A stretch of 64,000 nt of DNA from positions 62,001 to 126,000 of the forward strand of contig JAANDG010000017.1 in the NCBI GenBank assembly GCA_036852015.1, written 5' to 3'. A program made the translations under genes and the position numbers. How positions within the stretch are numbered: the stretch's first letter is position 1; the number at the start of each line of letters is the position of its first letter. Under the pieces are notes generated by a model, which worked only from the letters and a program-made list of their open reading frames with translations, was not told the DNA's origin and ran no database searches. The DNA is from Pelodera strongyloides. Its lineage: Eukaryota > Nematoda > Chromadorea > Rhabditida > Rhabditidae. Below, piece after piece: positions 37,491 through 62,828 of this stretch.

Positions 37491-38693
37491 ATCGATATCA
37501 TCCCTCTACATGGAGCGTGCTTCACATCAATGTTACAGATTATTAAATCCGTATTGTACTTACTTTGGAAAGTTTCCATATGCTACACTGCTACACAAAT
37601 ATTCTATGCAAATTTGGTCCGAAGCTTCCGGCACCAAATTTAAATAGGATGCATAGGATTTACGTATCATATACAAATTTAGGTACAATACTGCTAGTAG
37701 GTACAATTCAACGATGATGATGATGATGATTCAATGATGTCTGCCAAATTGATATGTGCTGCATGTTTCCACTTTCTAGAACTCTTCCATAGTCTATTTT
37801 TCGGCCTACACAAGATCAGCATCACAAGGGTCTAGTCCAAGACCATGCCGATCAAAATTCTGGTCCCATTTTCAGGGCTCAAACATTGTACAGCGCTGTA
37901 TTTCTGGAATTATGGAACGCTTTTGCCCCGGGGGTCCCAAGAAGTTGCGCTGTGATCTAAGAGAAAGAGAGAGGGCGAGACTCAGCGTTGGGAATAAATA
38001 TTTGCACAAAGGTCCCGGTTTGTCCTCCGGCTGGTGTTCCCCGGGAGTTCAGCGCCCAGGGTAGGGACCCTGGTTTGTACCCTTTCCCGGGTAAATCGAC
38101 CACTTTACTTGCGCGCACGCGCTACTGAGCCATTGTTGCGCGGATAAACGTCGGTATTATAGGGTCAAAGGGCTGACACTTTTAACAGATTTTTGTCGAA
38201 AACTAAGAAAGTTATTTTCACATAGGAATACACTTAGTTCTGAGCAGAGTTACCTTAAAAATTACTATTGAATTTATTTATTTTACTAATTTCTTTTAAT
38301 GAAAACGTTTGACTGCTATTTTTGTGAATATGTTAATATGTATATCAACATGGGGCGCTCCAGGCTCGAAGTAGCGGTCTTTCCCAACAACGGGTAATTA
38401 ACGGATTATCAGAAACGCGGCCAGCGGCACACGAGCCACGCGAGTGTGAAATTGAATAGTTGTCAATATTTGCAAACATATTACCTTCTTTACATTTTTT
38501 ATCTTTTATGAAATGTGCAATCAAGCCGTTCTATTTTCACTCGATATACTTGTGAACGTTGAATATCTCTTTGTCCTACCACGAATCTATGAATTTTATA
38601 GACTAATAAGGACATGGGGTTGTACGGCTTTGTGCTACTGCATCTCTCTCACTGTCATTTTCATTATCTCTTGCTTGGCTTGGTTGTCTTGAT

Positions 38694-38696
<3 letters not shown>

Positions 38697-38725
<29 letters not shown>
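38697..38725. repeat. (CT)n microsatellite
   Basis: Uninterrupted CT run directly beside the MITE at 38732. Confidence 0.95.
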
Positions 38726-38727
<2 letters not shown>

Positions 38728-38731
38728 ATGG

Positions 38732-38874
38732 TTATGGGGTTACCAATGTATCCCAAAAATTAGGTGTGATTCTGTCAATAATACCGTATTTCTGCACAAA
38801 ATCTGCATATTCTCGTGTAGTTCCAAAATACTGTAAATTTTCAGCATTCTTGGAAACCCCATTACGGTTCTCGT
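38732..38874. mobile_element. TTATGGGGTTT MITE (copy 2)
   Basis: TTATGGGGTTACCAATGTATCC left and TCTTGGAAACCCCATTA right, with the inner GTGATTCTGTCAATA shared with the copies at 44237 and 49408. Confidence 0.8.
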
Positions 38875-38969
38875 TTTTCTGTTTCAAATGCTTATTGTAA
38901 GAAGTCTGCCAATTTTCTCAGCTTACGGTAAACTGTTGAACTGTAACTTTTATCACTTGATAATTGCAG

Positions 38970-38974
38970 AAGTG
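38970..38974 (+). other. BRICHOS gene 5' UTR after splice acceptor
   Basis: TAATTGCAG ends at 38969, five bases before the ATG. Candidate spliced-leader acceptor. Confidence 0.45.
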
Positions 38975-52573
<13,599 letters not shown>

Positions 52574-53380
52574 TCCATATTAATGTTTAATATTTTCTTA
52601 ACACATCCATCACAAGTTCAACCAGTACCTGCGAACGTTACAGAAAACACCATAGATCTTCGCCCGATTTATAAAAATTCAGAAAAAGACTGTGTTAGAT
52701 ACCCATGTCCATGTCCATGTGATAGCTCGAAGTTTTTTTGGAACAGAGAATGTTTAACCTTTCATTTGGTTTTATCGAAAGTTACAATGAAGTAATCCCA
52801 AACCATACATATATAGTGGTGGTGTTTGCTTTAATCATATTTCGATTTTTTAGACCAAGGAGCATTTAGTTGCAAATCGTATTTTCTGCACTTGTATGCA
52901 TTTTCAGTGATAACAGGTGTTGTCGTTTTAGGAGAGTCAGTCCGTCATTACATTATATAATACCGTTCTATTTATTTTTTATGTCCCACTTGTTGATATC
53001 AGTTAAACCAAGAAATATGACAGCTAGATGCATTTTGCAGCAAACTTTAAACAGCAAATATAGCTCTTACGACGAATGGATTAATTTTTTTGAATTGGGG
53101 ACGATTTTTGAAGACGATTTTTGACTTTGCCGTCAATACCAGAAGCTGCAAATATTTTGGGTTTTATATCCCACCAGTTCAACAAGTTCAATTTGCATAT
53201 GAATTTTTACCCAACTGTCCAAAATGATCGATAATAAGATAATGCATAATAAGTAGAAAAATTATATTTTCATATTCCTATTCTATTCCCATGCGCACAG
53301 GTTGTATTCAATCTACTCCAATGAGCTCAATCATGAGATTTTCATTTTATATTTTCATTACTATTTTATGAAATATTACT

Positions 53381-53838
53381 TTAAAGGGAGAGGCCCACGA
53401 GAAAAAGAATTTCTTCAATTTACTTGCGCACAATGTCCGGCATCTCAGAAATATTACTGTGAAAACCGCATAAATTTGCATCCAGAACTCGCAGAGATAT
53501 TCTATGCTAAACAGTTCGACCAGGTACCGTAGTCAGCAACACAAAAATTAGTTTATATGTTTTATATCCGTGCACTTGCATTCTTTTTCAACGTAATCAT
53601 GTTCTAGCGAATATAGATCATTACTACAATTATAACGAGGCGTTTCCAACACAGGAATGCCCTAAAAGCGCGAAAATTGATCCTGACAACGGTACCTGGC
53701 CGAACTATTTGCCGGAGAATAACTCTGTGAGTTCAAGGCTTCAAACAATGCGGTTTTCACAGTAATATTTCTGAAATTCCGGACATTCTGTGCAAGTAAA
53801 TTGAGGAAAACTTTATTCTCATGGGCCTCTCCCTTTAA
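53381..53838. mobile_element. TTAA-AGGGAGAGGCCC MITE, 458 bp
   Basis: TTAAAGGGAGAGGCCCACGAG left and CATGGGCCTCTCCCTTTAA right. Inner blocks are shared with the 582-bp element at 25207. Confidence 0.88.
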
Positions 53839-54461
53839 TATTTTTATTTTATTTATCATTTCATTCAATTACTTAATTGGTTTCCATCGCCGTGTGATAT
53901 TCTATGAGAGCTTTCATATCGTTTCAGGCACTTGTTTATAGAGCTTATTAGCTTATCTTTTTAATTAGACATTTTCTCATTTTGCTTATTTTTTATATAT
54001 ATAATTTAAATAATTATTTTAACCGTTGTCAGTTTTTTTCTAGATCTTGTAGTGATAGAGGATGTCCTTCTTCTGTCATTGGTAAAGAGAATCTTTTTAA
54101 TTGTCAATTATAAAAATGAATCTAAACATAAAAGACGTATTTTTAACTTATATGTGACGACAATTTTGCTGTTGAACGAAAAATATAAATATTTGCTGAG
54201 AAACAGTGCACATCGTGAACGTGAACAATAAAAAAAAATATTTTCTTTCCTTCCCTCACAAGATAAATACTGTTTTTCAAATTATACAAACCGTAATTTT
54301 TCTCAAACAATTATTGTTTGTCTGCACGCACGAAAACGCTTTTGAAATATTTATTCGCTATTATTTTCTTAGAGTACATAGAATATATATTTTAGAATTA
54401 ATTGAGATCATTGTTATTTTGAATAGTGTTAGTATTTCAACATTAGCTAATTAATATGTTC

Positions 54462-54646
54462 TTAAAGCGAAATAACGGCAGGTTTTCGAAACACATCGAG
54501 AACACTAGCATTCTTATGCGCAGCCTATGCAAATGAACATAAATTAGAATAAAAAAATCGGGCTAAATTCGAGCAAATTAGCATAAATACGTAAGAATAC
54601 AGATGTTCACGATGCGTTTCAGAATCCGGCCGGTATTTCGCTTTAA
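54462..54646. mobile_element. TTAA-AGCGAAAT MITE (copy 9, first of tandem pair)
   Basis: TTAAAGCGAAATAACGGCAGG left and CCGGCCGGTATTTCGCTTTAA right; reverse orientation. Its right TTAA is the left TTAA of copy 10. Confidence 0.92.
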
Positions 54647-54825
54647 AGCGAAATACTGGCCGGTTTTTGAAGCGCATCTCAAGTACTTGCATTCCTATGC
54701 ATTTATGCAACGTGGGGTCTAGTTGGGGTCTAGTTTTTATTCTAATTTTTGCTCATTTGCATATGCTGTATAAGAAAGCGGGTGTACGCAATGCGTTTCA
54801 AAAAACGGCCGGTATTTCGCTTTAA
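54643..54825. mobile_element. TTAA-AGCGAAAT MITE (copy 10, second of tandem pair)
   Basis: TTAAAGCGAAATACTGGCCGG left and ACGGCCGGTATTTCGCTTTAA right. It shares a single TTAA with copy 9. Confidence 0.92.
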
Positions 54826-55074
54826 AATGAAAACAATGACAACTAACTGTAAGTTATTAATCTGAGCATTACTAGTAGCAAAGGCACATAAATGTTTAAT
54901 TCTAATTAGTTGGAATCAATCGATAAATGGCAAGAAATTGGCTATTTCCTGCGCTAATCTAAAAACGAGTAAGTGTACGGTAAGTAAAGCAATTTCTAAC
55001 GTGGTTGCGCACGATTAGTCTTTCAAGGCTATGTATAAAAAACAAGCGAACAAGATAAACCTACAACATATGGT

Positions 55075-55259
55075 TTAAAGCGAAATACTGGCCGTTTTTT
55101 GAAACCCATGGTGGACATCCGAATTCCTACGCATTTATGCTAAGTTACTCGAATTTAGCTCGGTTTTTTTTTATTCTAATTTATGTTCATTTGCATAAGC
55201 TGCATAAGAATGATGGTGTACTCGATGTGTTTCAAAAACCGGCCGGTATTTCGCTTTAA
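55075..55259. mobile_element. TTAA-AGCGAAAT MITE (copy 11)
   Basis: Nearly canonical copy with intact TTAA on both sides and central CTCGAATTTAGCTCG. Confidence 0.92.
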
Positions 55260-55862
55260 ATATAAAGATCAATCGTTAAATTGGTGCAGTGTTTATATAT
55301 TTTTGTGACCTTTTGTAGATGGAGAATTGGCTTCGGCTATAAAAAGGAGAAAACTTTAGACATCGCCATCCTTTTAACGTCACATAATGTTTGCACACCA
55401 TAATCCTATTATTAGGCAATCAATAATAATAGGGCTCATTATGAATATTAAAGGGATGGGCTCACTACAAAATCACCTTGTTTTTATGCTTTAATTTGAT
55501 TGTACAAAGGTAAACTTAAACAAAGAGCATAAAAAAAGTTTCTTGAATTACTCCCTAGGGAAGATATTAGGTAAAAAGGGTGAGTATTGATCTATCTTCC
55601 GATAACGTGAGTAAACAAGATAAACTAGGGAAGCTAAGAGATATGGCTGAAACACACTGTTTTGAGCAAAATAAACTGTAGTTTTTATCGTTTATTTTAC
55701 TTAAAACAATGAACGGTATGGACTCTAATTTTTGAACTGGGAATTGATTATGTTTCTATAAATAAGATAAATGTTAATAAGATAAGGTCGGACAACTGTA
55801 AGGAGAATTGCGTAAATTTAAGCAAGAAGGGCTTACGTATAGTTTCACTACAAACTACAAAC

Positions 55863-58800
55863 TTAATGTCGACCCTTAGTGGTTACACCTCGGTGTGTTG
55901 TTGATTGAACAGCTCTTTTCGTGGTTGGTTGCCGCCTGGGCTGGTTTCCTTTTTGATTTAAAGGTTTAGGAGACTGCCTTTGAGCTCGTCGAGTATCATT
56001 TTGACTCCTATTGTTATGCTTTGGTCGGGTAGCCACGTTCCTTGGGGTGATGACGTCACTCCTTCGTATCCGAATATCTCCGCTATTTACGACGACAACG
56101 TCGTCCGTGTAGTACATATCGTCCTCGTTGGTTAAGTCGAGTGAAGTGAGCATTTTTGGCTGAGGTTGAGTAGACGGTGGCACTGAAATAACTTTCATAT
56201 AAGCCAGATACGTAAAGTATGTTCTTTACGGCTAGCAACTTGACCATGCATGGCGTGCATAAGTGGCATACCATTTGATAAGAGAGAGAGAGAGAGAGAG
56301 AACTTTGGCTTCACTCAAACAAGTTTCGCAAGAATATATACCTATGATCTTTTCGACAATTTTGTTAGTAAATAAGCCATACTAGTTTTCGGAGTGGTTT
56401 TTCTTGTTGTCGTTGTTGTCGTCGTGGTTGTAGTGGTGGTAGTGGTCGTCGACATGCTCTTCACTTTCTTTGGTGTCGGAGGTGGCACGGTTGCCTTTGG
56501 TGGTCCAAAAACGGGGCGTGGAAGCCAAGTGCCCTGCTTGTCCACTTCTATCTGAATCGATTATATACTTTTTTTGTTACAAGACAAGTTATCTTACAAT
56601 TAGCACAAGGCACATGCAGGGATGTCTCCTCATAAAAATTCGCACCTGTGCAGCTCATTACGTTATATGGATAAATACAACCTAGATTTTCAACTTATTT
56701 GGGGGAAATCAACTCACCTTATTTTCATGCGCCGGACCCTTTACTAACAATAACCCTTAATGCGACATACCATCCGGTTTTTGAAACACATCGAGTATAT
56801 CAGCATTCTCAGGCAGCATATGCAAATCAACATGAATTAGAATAAAAAAATCGAGCTAAATTCGAGTAAATTAGCATAAATACGTAAGAATTTAGTTATC
56901 CACGATGTGTTTCCGAAACGGGCCGGTATTTCGCTTTAATAACTGCATATACCTTACCACAGCATCGAGCTTCTTTGACAGGTCATCGTAAAACTCGTCA
57001 ATATAGGTAATTTGAAATTCTATTGCCGTTTCTGGGTAGAATATTTCGTCCATCGTTTTTCGAAGATTCGCGTTGATGGAATCGAGCTTGTTCAACAATT
57101 TGATGTACGTTGTCCGTAGGACATCGACCTAAACATTTGTGAATTTGCGATTTGTCCTTTGAGTGGAAATAGCGGTTTATCCTTGTCTTATCCGTTAATG
57201 ATATGTACGTAAAATTTCAGTATAATTGAACTAGTTATATGTAACTTCTTTCGAAAGGTGCCCTGGATTATTTGTATGATATTTGCGCTTTATTTTAGTG
57301 CGTGAAAAAAAAACAAAGAAAGTCAATGAGGACTTTATAGTGCAGCCATAACCTAAAGGTTTTCCTGAATTACAGTATTCAACGAAGCTCACATAATATG
57401 GATTTGTATTATGTGCAAGTTGTTGTGGGGCCTTCAACCATCCTCTTTCTCTATTGCTTATCCAAGTACTGCCCGTGTAGTACGTCTTTTGTGAGATTAG
57501 ATCGCGGATGACGTCACGGACGCGGTATCCTGAAATCAATCGATTGATCAGCTGAGGTACTATGGAAGCAACAAATCAATAACTCACCAGAGGGATGAAG
57601 TATTTGGGAGGGTTGGAAGCTAAAGAATGTTTGTCCTATATTATATACCATGTAACCATGTTCTCCACCCGAAAGCAAACCTACAGTAAAAACAGCATCG
57701 TTCAATAAGAAAGTCAGGCATATCTTTGGAAAATTCCTTTCGGAGAATTTATTGGAAACTACCTGGGAAGTGGCATTTATCCGCATTTTTCATCAGTTGG
57801 TCCACCGTCGTATCGTCCGGACACTTGAGAACACGCATCATATTTAGAGCCGCGTTTTCTGGAGATACATACATTTTTACATTTCTTTCACAACCATAAG
57901 ACAAAATTTGTTAGCCCTGCAGAAATAGTATACTTTTCCAGAGACGAAGAATTTTTTCATATATGTTGAAAGAACTGTACCAGTTAGTACAAAATTCTGC
58001 ACAAGTTGAATATTGATTGCCAGTGACGTCATTGAAGTAGGCAGTACTTCGCAGAGCGAAGCAAAATGATCGTATCTGCAATTTTTAAAATTTTGTATAT
58101 GGAACTTGTGAGACGTCAACTGTCAACTGAACATCTGCGTGACCATATGTTTTTCCAGGTTTCCAGTTTAACATGTGTGGATGAACCTACGATTACGGTA
58201 TAAATTGTAGAAACTAATTTTGTACATAACGACAATAATGGTTACCTCGACCAACCGGTGAGGATCATTCCGCGAAACTCGGTGAATTTATCACGGTGTT
58301 GTAGGGCTTGTAGAAACCTAAATTTGAAAAGTGCACTAACTAAAAACTACAGTTTTCTGAAGAAAAAAAAAACTAAGAAAAGCCTTCCAAATTCGTAATA
58401 ATTTGAGGATAATGGCCTACCAAGTGAAGTATACAACAGAATTAAAACAGAGCATCTAAGAAAGCACTTACCATTGCCTATTATTTACAAAATATGGTGT
58501 CATTTGGTTGTAAATTTGGTCGGAACCGTTCGCTCCCTGCAAGAAATGTATCGATTATGACAAGCAATATAGGAAAGTGCGTAACTACCGCCACAGCTAC
58601 TTGCGAATCTTTGCTGAATCTGATTACGTATTTGTTTATACGCATTCTATACATCGGACATTATGCCTAATAAGCATAGAACTATGGCTAGTTATAAACC
58701 CCCTAAAGTGTCTATACGTATACGGTGCTTGAACTCTTGAACTGTATCGCTTCTGTATATATAATGCTTAACAGCACCCTCTGAAGATGCTTTTATTTTT

Positions 58801-61800
58801 TCTTTCCATAGAGTAGAGCAAGGTAAGAAGCTGAAATCTAACCTTGTAAGCGCTAGCTCCCCACACATTGGCAAACATTTTCGACAAATTTCTCCACATT
58901 TCCGCTGGTAGGTCCTGAAAATCATAGTTTGTCATCAGTACAAATGTGAACTCGTCGCCTCTGCGGAACATGCCATAAACAAACTTTGAAACTGTATTTC
59001 CACCCTTGTATAAAGTTGCACTCTCTTGAAGCGTAAAAAGATTGTAAACAAACAGATATTCAGTGTCAGTTCTATTGTTAGCATGGGCGCAACTTTTGTA
59101 GCTGCGTCACCACGGGAAAATGAGCCAATGGTTCTTAATTTAAAAATTCCAAGTTCAAGGTGATAAAAACAATGAATAAACCTTGTCCAAATTGTCTGTG
59201 TATTTCCATACAACTGGTTCAATTAGACTGCTCAGGCCATACTCGTCGACCAGGCGTTTATCAGCGCTTTTGAACTCGTCAAACCAGGCGAGCACCTGAA
59301 AAAGAATTAATTAATTTAGGTACTACGGCAGCAATCTACAAACTACAGTATGCATATTACGACTAAGGTAACGGAAAAATTTCCAACTCGCTCTTATGCA
59401 TGCGTCAAAAAATTACTTATCGATTCGTCGATGGACTGATGGTTTGATTGGTTGCACTATAATTTTTTTGAAAGAACAAACCTTTGTCCTCGGAAACTTT
59501 GTTGCGATTCCCATAGCAATAGTCTGCATGTGATTGAATACTAGTCTTTTCGTACTGTTGCGGAATGTGGTGTTCAGTAAGCGTTTATCATCTTCGCATA
59601 TGCCGAGCTGAAAGTGAAACATCAAAAGAAAAAAACCCGAATCATATTTTTTCATGGATCTTGGTCAAAGCCTACAGCATTTCTAACCAAACGCTGCTCA
59701 GCTTGTTAGATCAATAAGTATGATATGGTACGCTCTTGGCGTATGTGCCTATTCTGACGGGCTTGATTCTGACGCTTTTGGTGTCAAGTGTCGCCTAAGA
59801 CGTCGAGCAATTTGTCGTCTGGAACTCGTCGCTGATTTCTGCGCTCTAGTCATACTTTTTGAAACACTTTATTGAAGTATTGAACTGCACTTGAATAAAG
59901 GAGAGCACGCTCTTGAAGCGTAAAAGATTTATTTATTTATTATTAAAGTTTGCAATTTATTGAATGATAATTCTTCTCATAATAATATGAATTAGAGACG
60001 GAGCTAATTAGACGTCTAAGTAAGTCTCAAATGTATTACAAAGCCTTACTTGGTATGCCTCGTCGGCTCCAATGTGTATGAACGGCATTCCGTACTTGTT
60101 GTGCACCTAAAACTAGTGTGCTTAAACAACTTTCTTGTCAAAATCAACTAATTTTTTCGTTTTCAACTAATAGTTGGAGAATAATCGTTAGGCAGGAGCT
60201 TTGACAGAAGAGCCGGCATGCTTCAAAAAAAATGTGCCAGATCTTTGCCGCGCGCCACGAATTCAATCACGTTCAGGCACAGTGAAATACTCACATCGGC
60301 GACCTGGTGTAGCATATCAGTGATAAGTAGTGAAGCATCCAGATTTCCTATGCAAAATACCTGAAAATAGCCGCGTGTTTATCTTACTATTACTAGGAGT
60401 GCGTCTTCTGTTCAACAGTTGTACCACTCAACTCATGAAGCATGAAGATGACTTGCTCGTTTTGAAGCTACTTTAATAAAAGAGCTCTTATCGATTAAAA
60501 TAAACTGTTTTACTGCAGTGTATTTTAATTTATATTGGGATTACGGTATCAGTCTAAGAATGTGTGTAAACCTAGGCCTAAATCTAAAGATCTAAACTTC
60601 GCTTCCAGAGGCCATATTCACCACACAATTCCCCATGGGGAATTCCCGTCTGTTTCTCTGCGTGTCTCACAGACTGCTAGTTTCTGTCCCTAGGGAATAT
60701 TTCCCCGAGGGAATGGGAGTGGTGAATATGGCCTCAGGTATAGATTTCATTAGTAATATTTGACAATACACCAGTGTAATCCCACAAACCATTGGATAAT
60801 CCGGGTGTTCTCTGTACTGATTGAACAGTTCAGTCTTCAGAACCCATTCGGCATGTCCCAGTGTCTGCACGAGAGGAATCACGGAAAGACCCAGGTTCTG
60901 TGCACTGAACTTATGAGGATTACTGTTTTGGCCTCTCTCTCTCTCTTTCTCTCTTTCTCACTCTCTCGTTCTCTCTAGCGTTGTTCAAAATCCACACGTT
61001 GAACTGCTTTCCATAAGGCTTTTCGCAGTGGGAGACCCCCAAGGGCCCCACCATAAGATAAACTAAGAAGTAATAAACATGTTTTTAGTTCAACAAGTTG
61101 AGTACGGTAACTCACTATGTCAGGACATCGTCAACATCCTCTATTGTGTAGGCGTCCCCGTTGACAATCTCACCCAGAGACCCCTGAAAAGGAAATTATT
61201 TTTTTCGATATAAGCCGCGAAAATCTGCTTTCTGCTCCATTGTATGGTGATACTGCGTGTCACAGAACGTCACAAGGTGTCACATATTTGAATACCGATG
61301 CCTTAGTTTAGTGCATATAAGATATGCAGAATGTCTACCTGAAACGGGAACATGTCCTCCCATTCGAGAAGGATACCCGTTGCTCCCAATTGGGAAACCA
61401 ATTTCATCGTTTGTTTGAGGTATGCGGGACGTGGTGCCGATCCTGCAAACATTTCCTTGATTTGATAGTTTTAATTAATGGTATCTAAGCCTAAGCCTAA
61501 GGCTTCCGGATCCGGAAGATAGTAGGTAATTACATAAAGACAATCACCTTTCATGTCGATGTGGACAATCGTCTCTTGCATGCTGCGGAATGCCTAGAAT
61601 AAACGAACTATTGCGGAAACCACAGAAAAACCGTCGTTGGCCGGTCGCCAAATGGTTTTCACCGAAAAACCACTCTTGGTGACTGGTTAGAGACCATCTC
61701 GTGACCACGTGGTGACCAGTTCACGACGTTCTTCGAGGAAACTTGGTCACGACAAAGTGGTCACCAAACGGATTGGACGAAAACACCAGGGAACCGTCAC

Positions 61801-62826
61801 CAAAGGGTTCCTCCTCCTTTATTTTTGAAGAATACAAGAATTTTTTTTTAATCCGGATGTGAAGAAGTGAGTATTTATAAAAAAAGGGAAGCATTGCACG
61901 TTATTCTCTGGCAATCCGCCGATATAATACTTGCTCAAACTATCATTTAGGCCTGCAACTAGGCTCATTGTCAGTGTTTACGCTCCAAGCCTATTGCAAG
62001 TCTGTTTGCACTGTAACCACTGCCAAAGTTTACTCTAATCAGGTTTCTTTTTCCTTTTTGCAAACACTAAATCGGTTTAGCGACAAATTAGTGTCTGTAG
62101 GTCACTTTCTAAACAGTTCCTTTCTCTAGTGCCCTTTTGCCTTCTCTGTCTGTAAGTCCCTCTCTCTCTCTCTCTCTCTCTTTCTCCATCCTACCCCTCT
62201 CCCGCCTCGCTCTCTTCGGCTTCTCTCTCACAGTGTCTGCAGATTGAACCTGACAACGCTGAAGTATATGTCTATTCGTCTAATTGTAAGTCAAAAAAAT
62301 ATTGGTTTTACTTATGCACGTTTTGCAGTAACACAGTCTTAAAAGTTCGGCTAATTCCGAGTTTTTAAAAACCAACGATCACATGTGTCAAAGTGCATTT
62401 CCGTCGATTCCGACCATACTTCAAAGTATAAAAAAGCGGTCGGAAATTTGTGCGAAAATGATCGCACGAAAGGCAATTTGCAGTAATTTATCGCCCGCTG
62501 AGTTTGCTCCAAATTAGAGACAAAAAGATATTTTGAATTGTTACTTCATTGACCCCGATTTAAGTTTAACATGAAAGTGATCCCAAAGTTATAGCATAAT
62601 AAAAGGTCTAATTAATGTTCCGAACAATGAGATGCTATTAGGTTCCATGTTCAAACATATAGGCTGAAAAACTATCAGTAGATGATGCATTATCAAGGAA
62701 AACTGGAAAACATATTGTCCCCGAGTAAACAACAATAATTATTATATAAGTATAAAAACTTACAGATACTGTATAAATACAGAATATTAGTAATGGCAAG
62801 GCCAACTTGGTGTGGCCGCCCGACAT
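55863..62826 (-). CDS. GH20 beta-N-acetylhexosaminidase, HEXD-like, with Thr-rich tail
   Basis: Removes terminal GlcNAc/GalNAc from glycans. Exons in transcript order: 62826-62764, 61593-61548, 61442-61339, 61183-61116, 60904-60790, 60360-60295, 60106-60050, 59607-59482, 59295-59182, 58914-58843, 58536-58472, 58317-58246, 58075-57981, 57858-57763, 57680-57588, 57529-57393, 57128-56958, 56551-56383, 56182-55863; 682 aa, all phases agree. Exon 1 encodes a hydrophobic signal or anchor. The GH20 barrel covers about 25-380: PLVQTLGHAEW, the catalytic pair D169-E170 in HIGADEAY, VLAWFDEF, VVWKYTDN, and TGWSRYDHFASLCE, which is typical of the HEXD branch. Beyond 510 the protein is unlike human HEXD: a run of 15 Thr (555-569) and a basic Arg/Gln/Thr tail. 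An acceptor two bases before the ATG suggests trans-splicing. Converges on the BRICHOS gene. Likely related to the C. elegans hex-2 to hex-5 group, but I cannot assign an ortholog. Confidence 0.93.
56281..56301. repeat. (GA)n microsatellite
   Basis: GA run in the last GH20-gene intron. Confidence 0.9.
56757..56939. mobile_element. TTAA-AGCGAAAT MITE (copy 12, reverse orientation)
   Basis: The left end is diverged (TTAATGCGACATACCATCCGG); the right end is intact. It ends 19 bp from the GH20 exon edge at 56958, just inside the intron. Confidence 0.88.
60608..60735. mobile_element. GAGGCCATATTCACCAC MITE (copy B)
   Basis: 128 bp with the same exact inverse ends as copy A; GH20-gene intron, 55 bp from the exon edge at 60790. 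Confidence 0.9.
60933..60978. repeat. CT-rich microsatellite
   Basis: CT/CTTT run in a GH20-gene intron. Confidence 0.9.
61484..61503 (-). repeat. Short GCCTAA (TTAGGC) array
   Basis: Two to three GCCTAA units in a GH20-gene intron: the reverse complement of the telomere-type unit. Confidence 0.6.
61640..61812. repeat. TTTGGTGACC-related repeat
   Basis: Several direct and inverted copies of TTGGTGAC/GGTCACCAA, related to the element at 42759. Confidence 0.5.
62158..62183. repeat. (CT)n microsatellite
   Basis: CT run in GH20-gene intron 1. Confidence 0.95.
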
Positions 62827-62828
62827 AC
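62827..62828 (-). other. GH20 gene minimal 5' UTR after splice acceptor
   Basis: Minus-strand CCCATTTCAG ends at 62829, two bases before the ATG; the best spliced-leader acceptor candidate in the window. Confidence 0.5.

Larger units (their letters stand above)
34111..38969. other. NOC3L-BRICHOS spacer, repeat-rich
   Basis: No supported gene. Contains CT-rich tracts (34753-34845, 35049-35115, 38697-38725), an exon-like GC island (34660-35180), an AGCGAAAT MITE (36054), the TTAGGC array, the perfect palindrome at 37229, a GC-rich patch at 37920-38160 and a TTATGGGG MITE (38732). The promoter of the BRICHOS gene should lie here. Confidence 0.6.
52574..55862. other. BRICHOS-GH20 convergent spacer
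   Basis: Tail-to-tail spacer with no supported gene. AT-rich apart from four MITE copies (53381, 54462, 54643, 55075). A one-ended TTAAAGGGATGGGCTCACT motif at about 55450 resembles other TTAA-AGGG ends. Confidence 0.6.

Noticed and set aside
58768..58971. Extension of a GH20 exon upstream to 58971
   Set aside because: A TTTTCAG acceptor at 58915 restarts the exon in phase with the preceding one; the extra residues do not fit the GH20 family.
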